A DNA stretch of 64,000 nucleotides from an uncultured Clostridia bacterium (lineage in GTDB: Bacteria; Bacillota; Clostridia; Oscillospirales; Acutalibacteraceae), in assembly GCA_937877675.1 (NCBI GenBank), contig CALEIS010000135.1:124001-188000 (forward strand). Reading direction: 5' to 3'. Shown piece by piece: positions 38,936 through 47,228 of the stretch (position 1 is its first letter; each line of letters begins with the position of its first letter). The notes beneath the pieces were generated by a model. That model was not told the DNA's origin and did not search any database. It was given only the letters and a program-made list of their open reading frames with translations. The position numbers were made by a program, and so were the translations under genes.

Positions 38936-39724
38936 ATGACAATGGAGATAATCAGCGAAGTTCAGGAATTGTGTAGGGAAAAAGGTGTAGAATTACTTTA
39001 TATATTCTTCACAGGGTCTCGTGCTTATGGATACAATAAGGAGGATAGTGATTATGATACCTTATTCGTATTCAAGCGTCCACTTGCTGATTATCTCCGT
39101 GTTCATCCTCTTCCTGATGAGATAAAGGTTGAGGGCAAGGATGTCAAGGGTTGGGATGTCCGTAAGTTCTGCCACATACTTTCCAAGAGTGGTTGGAATG
39201 CTTATGAAGCTCTCCATGTTCGTGAATGTTATGCTTTGAATGGACATGCTAATGTTAAATCCTTTAACTATCTTCGTTGGCTTGCAGAGCATGGTGACTT
39301 CTATGAGCCAATGAAAGTAGCAAAGACAATGGTAGGCTGTTCTGCTCGTGACTTGGCAAAGTATGAGCAAGCAGAGGGTAACAAGAAGTTGAAGTATTTC
39401 CTTTCTTATGCAAGAATGGTAATGTCTGCAATGTATTGTGTAACACATACGACCTATCCTCCTGTTGATTTCCGTACATTGACTAGGATGACATTACATT
39501 CCGATATGGAAGTTTCCATAATGGATGATTTGGTTCAAGCACGAGTAGAAGATAAGAATGCAATTCCTTATTTTCCTCTTCTTGATGCACTGATGGATTT
39601 CTTCAAGGAAAAATGTGAAATAGTCAAAAATCGTGTGAAAGATTTTGATTACAAGCAGAAGGATGAGGAGAAGATGAAACTCATGGACGATTTTGTATAC
39701 AAAGTAATAACAGAGAAAATATGA
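38936..39724 (+). CDS. RlaP-like nucleotidyltransferase (RNA repair)
   Basis: A 262-residue protein of the YcgL/RlaP nucleotidyltransferase family (polymerase-beta fold). The signature GSRAYGYNKEDSDYD at 27-41 contains the GS motif and the metal-binding D-x-D. Members are linked with RNA repair and sit next to RNA ligases, as here. The remaining residues are helical, with an AEHGDFYEP and FLSYARMVMSAMYC core. A start at either ATG 38936 or ATG 38942 is possible; the first is taken. The substrate is not shown by the sequence. Confidence 0.8.
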   Translation: MTMEIISEVQELCREKGVELLYIFFTGSRAYGYNKEDSDYDTLFVFKRPLADYLRVHPLPDEIKVEGKDVKGWDVRKFCHILSKSGWNAYEALHVRECYALNGHANVKSFNYLRWLAEHGDFYEPMKVAKTMVGCSARDLAKYEQAEGNKKLKYFLSYARMVMSAMYCVTHTTYPPVDFRTLTRMTLHSDMEVSIMDDLVQARVEDKNAIPYFPLLDALMDFFKEKCEIVKNRVKDFDYKQKDEEKMKLMDDFVYKVITEKI

Positions 39725-39891
39725 GGGCAGTAGATAAAGTAATGCTAGTAGTTGCTGCATTTTGTATGCTAATGGTAATGTGGCATACGTTTGCACCTAG
39801 GGATTGGCAGATAGAAGGATTTTGGGGTTTACCCCTAATCGTCTGTTTGTTCCTCGTAGGATATGGCATAGGTGGATATTCCGATAAATAA
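39721..39891 (+). CDS. small membrane protein
   Basis: A 56-residue protein (MRAVDKVMLVVAAFCMLMVMW...) with two predicted membrane helices (~7-22 and ~34-50) joined by a short polar part. Start overlaps the preceding stop (ATGA). Its end overlaps a late promoter motif of the lysin gene. It lies directly upstream of the lysin, the usual place for a holin, but holin function is not shown. Confidence 0.55.
   Translation: MRAVDKVMLVVAAFCMLMVMWHTFAPRDWQIEGFWGLPLIVCLFLVGYGIGGYSDK
39883..39890 (+). promoter_or_regulatory. late-type promoter motif (GATAAATA) before the lysin
   Basis: T4-late-like octamer; ATG 39902 at +7. Overlaps the stop codon of the small membrane protein. Confidence 0.5.
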
Positions 39892-39901
39892 TCAAAATTT
39901 T

Positions 39902-40372
39902 ATGAGAAAGCTAATTACAACATTACTCTGTTCCGTAATGCTACTCTGCAATGCTGCGTATGGTTTTTCTCAAAACTACGATGTCCGTACTAAGTCTGAC
40001 ATCACAGCAGAGCAGTTAGATGCAAAGTTGCAGAACAGATTGAAGGGCTGTGGTCAACATTTCATTGATGCACAGGAAGAATACGGTGTCAATGCAGAAT
40101 TCCTTGCTGCTATAGCCATTCATGAGAGTGGTAACGGTTCAAGTGCTGCTGCGAGACGAAAGAATAACTTTTTTGGACTAATGGGTTCAAGAGGTCAGTT
40201 ATCATTTGCTACTCCAAGAGAGTGTATAATGACTGCTGCAAGGAACATCAGTAAGCCTAATGGTTATTACTTTGCTCGTGGTAATTATACGATTAATCGT
40301 ATAGGTAGACGATGGGCAACTGATAGAAGGTGGTCTTCACGAATAGTTGCTACGATGAAAGGAATTCGGTAA
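39902..40372 (+). CDS. secreted glucosaminidase-type lysin
   Basis: A 156-residue protein with an N-terminal signal peptide (MRKLITTLLCSVMLLCNAAYG) and a LytG/FlgJ-like glucosaminidase domain: FIDAQEEYGVNAEFLAAIAIHESG (catalytic Glu at ~75), NGSSAAARRKNNFFG (87-93). The domain hydrolyses peptidoglycan glycan chains. The signal peptide suggests export independent of a holin. Start 39902 is used because the signal peptide begins there. It carries no TAG yet has a late-type promoter, and a terminator follows. Role as endolysin or entry-associated lysin is inferred. Confidence 0.85.
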   Translation: MRKLITTLLCSVMLLCNAAYGFSQNYDVRTKSDITAEQLDAKLQNRLKGCGQHFIDAQEEYGVNAEFLAAIAIHESGNGSSAAARRKNNFFGLMGSRGQLSFATPRECIMTAARNISKPNGYYFARGNYTINRIGRRWATDRRWSSRIVATMKGIR

Positions 40373-40380
40373 AGTATTAT

Positions 40381-40410
40381 GGGTGGTAGGAAATCCTACC
40401 ACCCTTTTTT
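40381..40410 (+). terminator. Rho-independent terminator
   Basis: Stem GGGTGGTAGG / CCTACCACCC followed by T6; the opposite gene ends at its foot. Confidence 0.9.
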
Positions 40411-41341
40411 ATGCCCAACCATTCTAGTTAGCCTAGTTATAGTTTTTAGCTTTATAGCATCCGAATGCGTAATAACCATGTGTTATATTAGGTTTTGTCT
40501 ACCACAATTCTGGGAGTTCAGTAGTAATTGCCATTTCTTTTTTATAACCTAAGTCACCATTAGGACTACCCTTAGAATCAATGTGACCACCTGCAAAACA
40601 AAATGAACAATCGTATATTTTAGTATTATATTTGAATAAGTCTTTGGGTACTGTTTTTATTGAGGTACAAGCTTTGAAACAATAATGTAGCTTTCCTAAT
40701 TCTGGTAAATTATCGAACAATCCTTCTGGAATTTCCAACAGTTTATCACATCTATGGAAAGCGTGCTCAGCATTTATTATTTTTGGAGACCACTTGAATA
40801 AGTTTGGTGAAATACCTGTCATTTTACTTGCTTCAAATCCGTATTCTATACTTTCAAGATTTGAAGCACCGTATAACGTATATTCATGGAAATATTCAAT
40901 ACTAGTACCGTCAAATGTATGGAAGAGAACTTTACAATTTTTGAGATTTTCAAAAACATTTTTTCCAAAGTATGCCATATTTTCGCAACCGAAGAAAGAG
41001 CAATAAGCATATTTGAGAGGAGAAGTTGCATTTTTTGGAAGCATAATTCCCCATAAACAATCTTTAAGACATTTCATTGCACCATTTTTATAACTGTCGG
41101 TTGTGTTCCATTCAAGGTATAAATTATCACATGTACCTGTCAAAGTAACAGTATAGACACCTTTTTTGTCATACTTATGCGACACAGGTAAGTAATTATT
41201 TTTTACACCAGTTTTATCATTATAATAATCGAGCTTTGAGCCATCACCCCAATCTATACTGAAGTCATACTTTGCTGTTTCTCTTTTCCCAGAACCGTTT
41301 GGAAAATCCCCAGTATAGAACCAACATCTTGATAAGTTCAT
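40409..41341 (-). CDS. PKD-like/LRR fibre protein, possible -1 frameshift product of the upstream gene
   Basis: The part from ATG 41341 gives 310 residues: a PKD-like domain (IDWGDGS at ~29-35, H-KYDKKGVYTVTLTG) then DUF285-like repeats (LFKWSPKIINAEHAFHRC, GLFDNLPELGKLHYCF), running through three TAGs (40499, 40436-40438, 40424-40426) to TAA 40409-40411. The open frame extends upstream of ATG 41341 with ILKPSLQFIFNIPNDGYN, which completes the first strands of the PKD-like domain, but no start codon is there. It joins the upstream gene at an A7 slippery site, so a fused product or an indel is likely. Tail-fibre role inferred. Confidence 0.65.
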
Positions 41342-41388
41342 ATTGTATCCATCATTAGGAATATTGAATATGAACTGAAGTGATGGCT

Positions 41389-42867
41389 TTAAGATTTTTT
41401 TACCATATTGACAAAGTATTTGATTCTACCTATCAACATGTTATCGAATATCTTTGTAAACTAGAAACAATATAACTTATTTGGCTACAATTTTGGAGCT
41501 AAGTTATATCCATCTTCCATTGCCCACATAATCGGTGTATTACCTGATTCAAATATAATATCATCGTATTCATATGTAGATGTATCATATTGGGTACTTC
41601 TTCTTGGTGGAGTAATTATATAATAATTCCAAGTATATTCATGGAAATCATTTTTCGCATTATCATCATTCGCATCAAGTTTGATATAATATTGTTTGAC
41701 GTTATTTGGTGTCGTTGATTGTTGTTGCTATATCTGCGTAATGAATGATTCATTCTAATGTAAAGATAATTTCAAGTTGATTTGTTCAATGCCTTCGATT
41801 GTTTCAAAGTCCATTTTTACAATTCTTTTTGAATTTTTACCTCTACCCCAGAAACTTGAACAAGTTACTGTGAAAACATCATTTATGTATTCAGCTTCAC
41901 AACGAATGAATATATATCCTTTGAAAGTATTTTGAATAGTTCCATTGACTTTCTTTTGTCTTGCTTCTCTAAGAATTTCAGATAATTCATCTTTATAACT
42001 CCACAACACTTCATCTTTACCATCGACCAACAATTTTAAATTATGTTCATGTTTTCCGTCTTTTTCGTAATATGCAGGATTATTGCTAAGACGAATGTAG
42101 AATGTAAGTCTATTATGTTTGATAGTGTCTTTTATACTTCTACCATCTTCGAGTGTTGCATCAGAACAAATATTGATAGTATAATAATTTGTATTAGAGT
42201 CAATTGCAGGAAGATTAGAATACTAATAGAAACAAGTATATGGTCGTATTTGTAATGTGCTACCATTTGGTCTTGGGTCACTTGTGATAGCAGCTTTCTA
42301 AACTTTTCGTATACCGTTGTGTCTATCGTCAATATATTTTTTGGAAACAATTTTGAAATTATGTGGATTTGGGTCTTTACCATAATTTGCAGAGTTTATT
42401 CCATTTACTGTTGTATATTCTGCTTCAAATGGAATAGGGGCATCCGTAAGAAGGAATACTCTATTGATGTTATTGACCTCATCATACGACACCTCTAAAC
42501 CATCTTTATTGACCAATTCCAATCCATGTTTATTAAAGATGTAATCATCATCTCCCTATAAACTTTTTGACCAAGAATATACATATGATTTTGTTCTATC
42601 GGTATCATTCCAATTACCTTGCCAAAATGTAATATAGTTTCTCCAACTTGGTTTAGAGTTATTCACGCCAATATAACCTAACAAGTCCTAACGTAAAGAT
42701 GCTAAAGTTACCTGATAGTTTTTATTGACTGTACTTATTCCGTAATATGATGGAGCCCAGGTTATAAAACTATGATGTAGTTCCAAACGCTTTTTGTGGT
42801 GTGCGTCATTTATAGGGCCATACGGATATTCAGAAATTCGTATACCTGTCTGTTTTATCTTATTCAT
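41389..42867 (-). CDS. tail-fibre-like protein, TAG-recoded, ends at slippery A7
   Basis: A 492-residue protein from ATG 42867 with several TAG codons (42298, 41755 and others) and TAA at 41389-41391. The middle is beta-rich (YITFWQGNWNDTDRTKSYVYSW, YTTVNGINSANYGKDPNP). The C-terminal part, ESGNTPIMWAMEDGY then PNKLYCFQFTKI...GRIKYF, resembles terminal modules of gut-phage fibre or baseplate proteins. Reading slips at the A7 just before the stop would extend it into the next gene. A late promoter motif stands upstream, with the ATG at +10. Confidence 0.65.
41395..41401 (-). other. A-AAA-AAA slippery heptamer (possible -1 frameshift or indel)
   Basis: On the minus strand GTA-AAA-AAA in the zero frame, giving the X-XXY-YYZ form A-AAA-AAA, three codons before the TAA. 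A -1 shift enters the open frame of the downstream PKD-like/LRR gene. Confidence 0.55.
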
Positions 42868-42881
42868 TGAAATATCAAAAT

Positions 42882-42889
42882 TATTTACC
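42882..42889 (-). promoter_or_regulatory. late-type promoter motif (GGTAAATA)
   Basis: Minus-strand motif GGTAAATA; ATG 42867 at +10. Confidence 0.4.
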
Positions 42890-42908
42890 CCTGACTGTTG
42901 TTTTGATG

Positions 42909-42916
42909 ATAAAATA
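42909..42916 (+). promoter_or_regulatory. late-type promoter motif (ATAAAATA)
   Basis: Variant motif; ATG 42927 at +6, divergent from the minus-strand motif. Confidence 0.4.
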
Positions 42917-42926
42917 ATACATAGAT

Positions 42927-43718
42927 ATGGCTAGTTAGAAAAACGAATTAGACTTTGACAGTTTGTTGATGGAACTTTCCGATAACTCTAATACACTCAC
43001 TAAAGGAGGGTATAAGTTCCAAGAGCTTACGATGAAAGAACAGAGAAAAATTTTGAACATGGGTTTCAATCCTATCGAAATCCCTGCTCGTATTGAGAAT
43101 ATTTTCAATGAATATATCAAGGTTGGTGTTAAGAATACAGAGTCAATCATTGATATTCTTGATGAGGTGACTATTGATTTGAAGCCATTTATGATTGTTC
43201 AGCTTCGTAATCTTACACTTGGTGATGTGTATGTTGATAGTAAAACAAAGAAGAAATATACTCTTTATGATATTACTGATGAGGATTTGAGCAATCCTAT
43301 TGAACCTATTATTATCAATTTCAATAATTTTATTATTCGTCTTGAAGTTCCAACATTGAATAAAGAAACATCTGTGAATGGACAACTTCTTGTTGAACTT
43401 GGTAACTTTAAGAAGAATCTTACTGAGTCAGATTATGGTAAGGTTGCAGACCTTTATCAGGTTTATGAACTCATGAAGTATATAACTGAAATTGAATTGA
43501 ATGGTCAGGTTTTCAACTTTGAGCGTTGCCCTGTCAATAAGAAGAATAAGATTATCAATTCTCTTCCACAAAGAGTTATTGCTCAAATCAATGATTATAT
43601 CGAAAAAGTAAAAGAGAATGAAGAAAAGGCTCTCACTATGGTTGCAGAAGATGGTAGTACATCTGTTGCTGATATTAGTACAATTTTCTTTGTTCGTAAC
43701 GCACGTGAAAAAAAGTAA
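42927..43718 (+). CDS. baseplate hub-like protein (T4 gp26/gp51-type), TAG-recoded
   Basis: A 263-residue protein with one TAG at codon 4 (MASQKNELDF). The element order FNPIEIPARIENIFNEYIKV, IDILDEVTIDLKPFMIVQLRNLTLGDVY and the NNFIIRLEVP segment resembles T4-type baseplate hub assembly proteins (gp26 family). The start at 42927 is supported by the late promoter and by the TAG-containing N-terminus; ATG 42969 is the first start available under the standard code. Two small genes follow in the same operon. The family call is by eye and moderate. Confidence 0.55.
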
Positions 43719-43721
43719 TTT

Positions 43722-44021
43722 ATGGCTAATACTAAACCTAAACAAAAAGTAAAGAAGAAGATTTTCCGTTTTTACGGCTTCTATAATAATATCTCTATCG
43801 GCCCTAAAATTCATCTCAATGGCGTAAAGATTATTCTCCATGAAGTTCCTGCTCTTACTCTTCAAGAAGCTCTCGAACTTTATAAGATGCACCTTATGTC
43901 TAATGTAGGTATTGCTTATAAAGATGTTCAACAATACCTCATCGACCTCTATTACCATTCTATTAAAGTGGAAATCCTTGAGGGCGATAGTGTTACATTT
44001 GATGAAATCCCACTAATCTAA
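43722..44021 (+). CDS. small late protein
   Basis: A 99-residue protein with a basic N-terminus (MANTKPKQKVKKKIFRFYGFY...) and a mixed alpha/beta C-terminal part (VPALTLQEALELYKMHLMSN). It starts 3 nt after the hub-like gene, so a baseplate or tail-assembly role is likely by position only. No TAG, no family recognised. Confidence 0.55.
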   Translation: MANTKPKQKVKKKIFRFYGFYNNISIGPKIHLNGVKIILHEVPALTLQEALELYKMHLMSNVGIAYKDVQQYLIDLYYHSIKVEILEGDSVTFDEIPLI

Positions 44022-44029
44022 TATAAATA
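44022..44029 (+). promoter_or_regulatory. late-type promoter (exact TATAAATA)
   Basis: Exact T4-late octamer; with its last base at -6 the ATG at 44035 is exactly +1. Confidence 0.6.
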
Positions 44030-44034
44030 ATAAT

Positions 44035-44265
44035 ATGAATCAAGAATTTATTAGAAGAAATCCTAACGGCTCTGTAACCCTTTGTGGTAGAGGAGATGGT
44101 AAGTGCTGTCCTACAATGCAGGTAATTGATGAACATCGTGTCAAGATTACTGATGACTATGGTAACAGCATCATTGTAACAAAAGAAGAAGCAGCTCTTA
44201 TGAGTGGTGGTATGACCATGCTTGATGAGAGTACAGCTAAACCTAAACAGTTACTCTTTGACTAA
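44035..44265 (+). CDS. small late protein with Cys pair
   Basis: A 76-residue protein (MNQEFIRRNPNGSVTLCGRGD...). A CGRGDGKCCPTMQV element and a VKITDDYGNSIIVTKEEAALM stretch are visible. It stands behind an exact TATAAATA, with its ATG predicted at +1. No TAG, no family known to me. Confidence 0.6.
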   Translation: MNQEFIRRNPNGSVTLCGRGDGKCCPTMQVIDEHRVKITDDYGNSIIVTKEEAALMSGGMTMLDESTAKPKQLLFD

Positions 44266-44266
44266 T

Positions 44267-44590
44267 ATGGATACAATTTGGATGGTCGTAGCAGGTATTG
44301 GCATGACGTTCATCCTCAAGTATTCTTACATTTTGAGACACCCAAGAAATTGGGTGTCCTCTTTATGTGAAGCTACTAAGGAGTTTACCAACTGCTGTAT
44401 GTGCATGGGTTTTTGGGTAGGGTTCTTTCTGAAACTCTGTTCCCTATTGATTACCAATGGAATAAATAGTATTTACGATGTATACATTTGTGTTCTGTTG
44501 GGTTTTATTGTGTCTATTACCTCGTTTTTTGGAGACGTTCTTCTTGAAGTAATGGATGCTTACATTGATGATAAAAAGAAAGAGGACTGA
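44267..44590 (+). CDS. membrane protein with CMCMGFWVG motif
   Basis: A 107-residue protein with two or three membrane helices (~3-18, ~40-60, ~70-95) and the motif CCMCMGFWVGF at ~42-52, which recalls DUF1360-type small membrane proteins. It starts 1 nt after the preceding stop. ATG 44267 is taken because the upstream extension has other-frame composition. Its role is unknown; a late membrane protein in a tail module could act in lysis. Confidence 0.6.
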   Translation: MDTIWMVVAGIGMTFILKYSYILRHPRNWVSSLCEATKEFTNCCMCMGFWVGFFLKLCSLLITNGINSIYDVYICVLLGFIVSITSFFGDVLLEVMDAYIDDKKKED

Positions 44591-44603
44591 GTAATCAGTC
44601 CTC
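44582..44603. terminator. hairpin between convergent genes
   Basis: Perfect stem GAGGACTGA / TCAGTCCTC; no long T-run on either strand, so termination is weaker. Confidence 0.5.
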
Positions 44604-44611
44604 ATGTTGTA

Positions 44612-44809
44612 TTAGACGTATCGCCACATTGTTGTTCGTTCTCCAAGAACATCCAAATCCAAGTAGTGTTTGAATGCAGTCAGAATGAAGATTTCTTCTC
44701 GCCAATCCTCGTATTCTTCTCGGCACTCAGAGTGCTTGGCGTAGTCGTTGCAGAGAAGGATTTGGGAGTGGATGAAGTTGCTGAGGTTGGCGATGATGGA
44801 TTTGAGCAT
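44612..44809 (-). CDS. small hypothetical early protein
   Basis: A 65-residue protein (MLKSIIANLSNFIHSQILLCN...) that is helical and charged. It is the second gene of a two-gene minus-strand early operon driven by the promoter at 45037-45065. Both genes start MLK. No family recognised. Confidence 0.55.
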   Translation of the reverse strand: MLKSIIANLSNFIHSQILLCNDYAKHSECREEYEDWREEIFILTAFKHYLDLDVLGERTTMWRYV

Positions 44810-44839
44810 GTCTTGTTGTTTCCTTTCTGTTGTTTGTGA

Positions 44840-45004
44840 TTAGTTAAGAACTCGGTCAATGTAGTATTCCAACTGCCACCAAGCGTGAGCGCAATCGGTA
44901 AGTTCACCTGCTTCAACGTCAGATACGAACTCACGCTCTGCACAGCACTGGCATCCAAGGTTGAGGAAGAATGTGGAGGTTTTGAGGAGATTTTTCTTGA
45001 GCAT
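44840..45004 (-). CDS. small Cys-rich hypothetical early protein
   Basis: A 54-residue protein (MLKKNLLKTSTFFLNLGCQC...) with a GCQCC element and a CAHAWWQLEYY segment near the C-terminus. It has a Shine-Dalgarno-like AAGGAAAGGAAC upstream and ends at TAA 44840-44842. No family recognised; the C-x-CC could bind metal. Confidence 0.55.
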   Translation of the reverse strand: MLKKNLLKTSTFFLNLGCQCCAEREFVSDVEAGELTDCAHAWWQLEYYIDRVLN

Positions 45005-45036
45005 GTCTTAGTTCCTTTCCTTATTGGTGTGACCAC

Positions 45037-45065
45037 ATTATACTAAAGATTTGAATTTTTGTCAA
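45037..45065 (-). promoter_or_regulatory. early-type promoter
   Basis: On the minus strand TTGACA 45060-45065, 17-bp spacer, TATAAT 45037-45042. Confidence 0.85.
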
Positions 45066-45107
45066 GCTCTTTTTTCATTTTTCTTCATCTTTTTTGTAGA
45101 ACTCCTG

Positions 45108-45113
45108 TATAAT
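45108..45113 (+). promoter_or_regulatory. AGAAC-type promoter without a -35 box, leaderless
   Basis: AGAACTCCTGTATAATA, no TTGACA. Predicted start equals ATG 45120. Confidence 0.7.
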
Positions 45114-45119
45114 AAGAGC

Positions 45120-45479
45120 ATGGCAAAGAATATCAAACTTACCTGTAATTTGACAGGAGACTTCCGTTATGTATCAGAAGAACTCTTTGAGAAGTTAGCT
45201 AATCAATACGGTTCTGTGTAGAACTTGGAGAAGTATTATGTAAAGAAAGAGATTAGTCTTCTTATTAAGAGAGGTTCTACAATACATGACATCTCTGTTC
45301 TTCATGGATTTGAATACGATAAGGAGAAAGAGAGTTACTATGAGGAATTGGTGTAGTTTCATGGTAAGGAAGAGTTGGTAAAGTTAGAAAGAAAAGAGAG
45401 CAAGACACATACAATTGAGACGGATGAGGATGTTGCTGCTTTCATTGACGCTTGGAAAGTAAATAACAATAATGGCTAA
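45120..45479 (+). CDS. leaderless early-type gene containing two TAG codons
   Basis: A 119-residue protein (MAKNIKLTCNLTGDFRYVS...) interrupted by TAG at codon 34 and again at ~80, ending at TAA 45477-45479. Read under the standard code the product would be only 33 residues. This is the only gene with an early/AGAAC-type promoter that has internal TAGs. It is charged and helical, with an HDISVLHGFEYD segment, and no family is recognised. A product that changes with read-through could sense recoding, but that is speculation. It overlaps the next gene by 8 nt. Confidence 0.6.
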
Positions 45480-45699
45480 GAATTTCACAGTAGTAGTACA
45501 TGACCCACATTCAGTAAGTTTATATGATGCAGAAACAGGGAGTTATGAGGGCGTAATCTATGTAACGTCAGGAGCAATTATTGGTACTCCTATTATTACT
45601 CCTACAACCGTTACTGTCACTCATACTGAAAGTGGTTCAACATACATGAGCGTGTATGATTTACCCTCTAAGGGTTTTAATAAAAAGATTAGAATCTAA
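45472..45699 (+). CDS. small hypothetical protein
   Basis: A 75-residue beta-rich protein (MAKNFTVVVHDPHSVSLYDAE...) whose N-terminus MAKN resembles that of the upstream gene. It starts inside the end of that gene and its stop overlaps the next ATG (TAATG). No family recognised. Confidence 0.55.
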   Translation: MAKNFTVVVHDPHSVSLYDAETGSYEGVIYVTSGAIIGTPIITPTTVTVTHTESGSTYMSVYDLPSKGFNKKIRI

Positions 45700-46490
45700 T
45701 GCCCTCCCCTGTAATTTCACTAAGAGTTCCCAATAATAGTATATTGAACTGTTTGGGAATTCAACCTGTATTTCAAGAAAAGGGATTTATTGATTCGTCA
45801 TTTCTTGGATTTGTGTATAGAGTTGCAAATTGTAAAAATCACGCAGGTTCTATGCACAATATGATGAAATTCAGGTTAGGAAAAGATAACGATTAGATTT
45901 TGAAAAACATTTTTCATAAAAACGATTCTAATAAACGTATAGTTGATACTTTACTCAATAATTCATTTACACTAAAACACAATGTACCGTTAGATACATT
46001 GTTACAAAATGATGAATTACTGAAAGAAACACTTTTATATTATTTTGAACGAATACGTTATTATATTTCTATTGGGAAAGGTAATTTCATAATCACATCA
46101 CGATTGGACTTGTATAATAAAAGATTATTCACCGCCAAATAGGCAAAAAATCTTGAAATGTATTTGGTAGATGAAAATATCCTACCTAAAAACAGGATTA
46201 TAGTAGGTCATAAAAATAATCATGTTTTTGCTAATCCTTATATTGCAGTTCCTATTATTGATAAAACTCATTTCAATGATTTGTGTTCAATGAATGGTAT
46301 TAATCTCAATCAGTTGAATGATATTGATGCAAAAATGAGATATCCTATGATTGAAAAATATTTGAACTTGTATTCATTGTATCAATCATACTTGGACAAT
46401 GTTGAAATACCTTATTGGTACATAGAAACATTTAGAAATCCTACTACTGCTAGACAAAAAGCATATTATACTACACTTTTCTTTGACTAA
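45699..46490 (+). CDS. hypothetical protein, TAG-recoded
   Basis: A 263-residue protein across TAGs at 45894 and 46140, ending at TAA. The N-terminal part (SLRVPNNSILNCLGIQPVFQEKG) is beta-like, the middle is helical, and the end is YRW-like (YWYIETFRNPTTARQKAYYTTLFFD). No family recognised. The TAGs indicate late expression, although it lies between early-type genes; its start overlaps the preceding stop. Confidence 0.6.
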
Positions 46491-46492
46491 AA

Positions 46493-47068
46493 ATGAAAGC
46501 TATATTCGCAACTACACAAGGGAAGCTCTTAGGGCTTGGGGGAACGATGCCTTGGTGTCATCATGAATGTTTTGCTGAGATAAGCAAGATGGACATGAGT
46601 TACTTCAAGGAGATTACAAAAGAAGCCAATGTAGTCATGGGCTACAATACTTGGGTAAGTATGGGACAGAAACCTCTAAAAGGTAGAAAGACTCATTACA
46701 TTATCACAAGGAAGAAAGGATTGACTCATGATGATGAGAGAGTTCGTTTCATGGATTTGAATACCTTTATTAAGAAATACATTCATGAGGAGAACTTAGT
46801 ATGTATTGGAGGTAGACAGATTTACAAAGCATTGATGCCTTACTTCACAGAAGTTTATTGGAATGAGTTGAGGTTATCAGATGTGTTTTATAGAGACGTT
46901 ATGCCTAAGTTCACTGATGAGGATAAGGTGTACTTGTCTGCCAATCTTTGCCATTTGATTGATTATCCTACAAAGAATGGATTTAGAGAACCTACATCAG
47001 TAATGCAATTTGACAAGATTGGGAATATAATTACCTACAAACGATATACAAAGAAAGCCACTCCATAA
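46493..47068 (+). CDS. folA: dihydrofolate reductase
   Basis: Reduces dihydrofolate to tetrahydrofolate with NADPH, sustaining thymidylate synthesis. Conserved DHFR elements are visible: the N-terminal strand MKAIFATTQGKLLGLGGTMPW (folate-loop PW at 20-21), VVMGYNTWVSMG (47-57), the NADPH-binding LKGRKTHYIITRKK (~62-75), and CIGGRQIYKAL (104-114). The 191-residue length is slightly above the usual ~160. With dut it forms a nucleotide-supply pair. No TAG. It lies 2 nt after a TAG-containing gene and ends in a terminator. Confidence 0.9.
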   Translation: MKAIFATTQGKLLGLGGTMPWCHHECFAEISKMDMSYFKEITKEANVVMGYNTWVSMGQKPLKGRKTHYIITRKKGLTHDDERVRFMDLNTFIKKYIHEENLVCIGGRQIYKALMPYFTEVYWNELRLSDVFYRDVMPKFTDEDKVYLSANLCHLIDYPTKNGFREPTSVMQFDKIGNIITYKRYTKKATP

Positions 47069-47076
47069 GGGGTGGC
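47057..47076 (+). terminator. stem-loop at the DHFR stop codon
   Basis: GCCACTCC / GGGGTGGC with the TAA in the loop; no T-run directly behind, so the second hairpin at 47096 is the likelier stop signal. Confidence 0.45.
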
Positions 47077-47089
47077 TAAATTATTATAA

Positions 47090-47193
47090 TAAGAAAGGGG
47101 TGGTCTCTCGACCACCCCTGTCCCAACTACCCTATGAATAAACGCTTTTTTATTCTTTATGCAAACTTTGTTTTACGTCCTTCCGTATCGGAC
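47090..47193 (-). ncRNA. candidate ~100-nt small RNA with own promoter and terminator
   Basis: A minus-strand promoter (TTGACA-17-TATAAT, 47200-47228) predicts transcription from 47193, and a terminator hairpin ends at 47096 followed by a T-rich stretch. Between them there is no ORF longer than a few codons. Three hairpins are visible: GTCC...GGAC at the 5' end, GAATAAA...TTTATTC in the middle, and the terminator. No known RNA family was recognised, and it is not tRNA-like. Confidence 0.45.
47096..47119. terminator. bidirectional terminator hairpin
   Basis: AGGGGTGGTC / GACCACCCCT, perfect 10-bp stem; the minus strand continues with TTTCTTATT. Confidence 0.75.
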
Positions 47194-47199
47194 AAGCAC

Positions 47200-47228
47200 A
47201 TTATACACGACACTAATTACTTTGTCAA
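47200..47228 (-). promoter_or_regulatory. early-type promoter (small RNA)
   Basis: On the minus strand TTGACA 47223-47228, 17-bp spacer, TATAAT 47200-47205; overlaps the end of the gene at 47217-47477. Confidence 0.8.
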
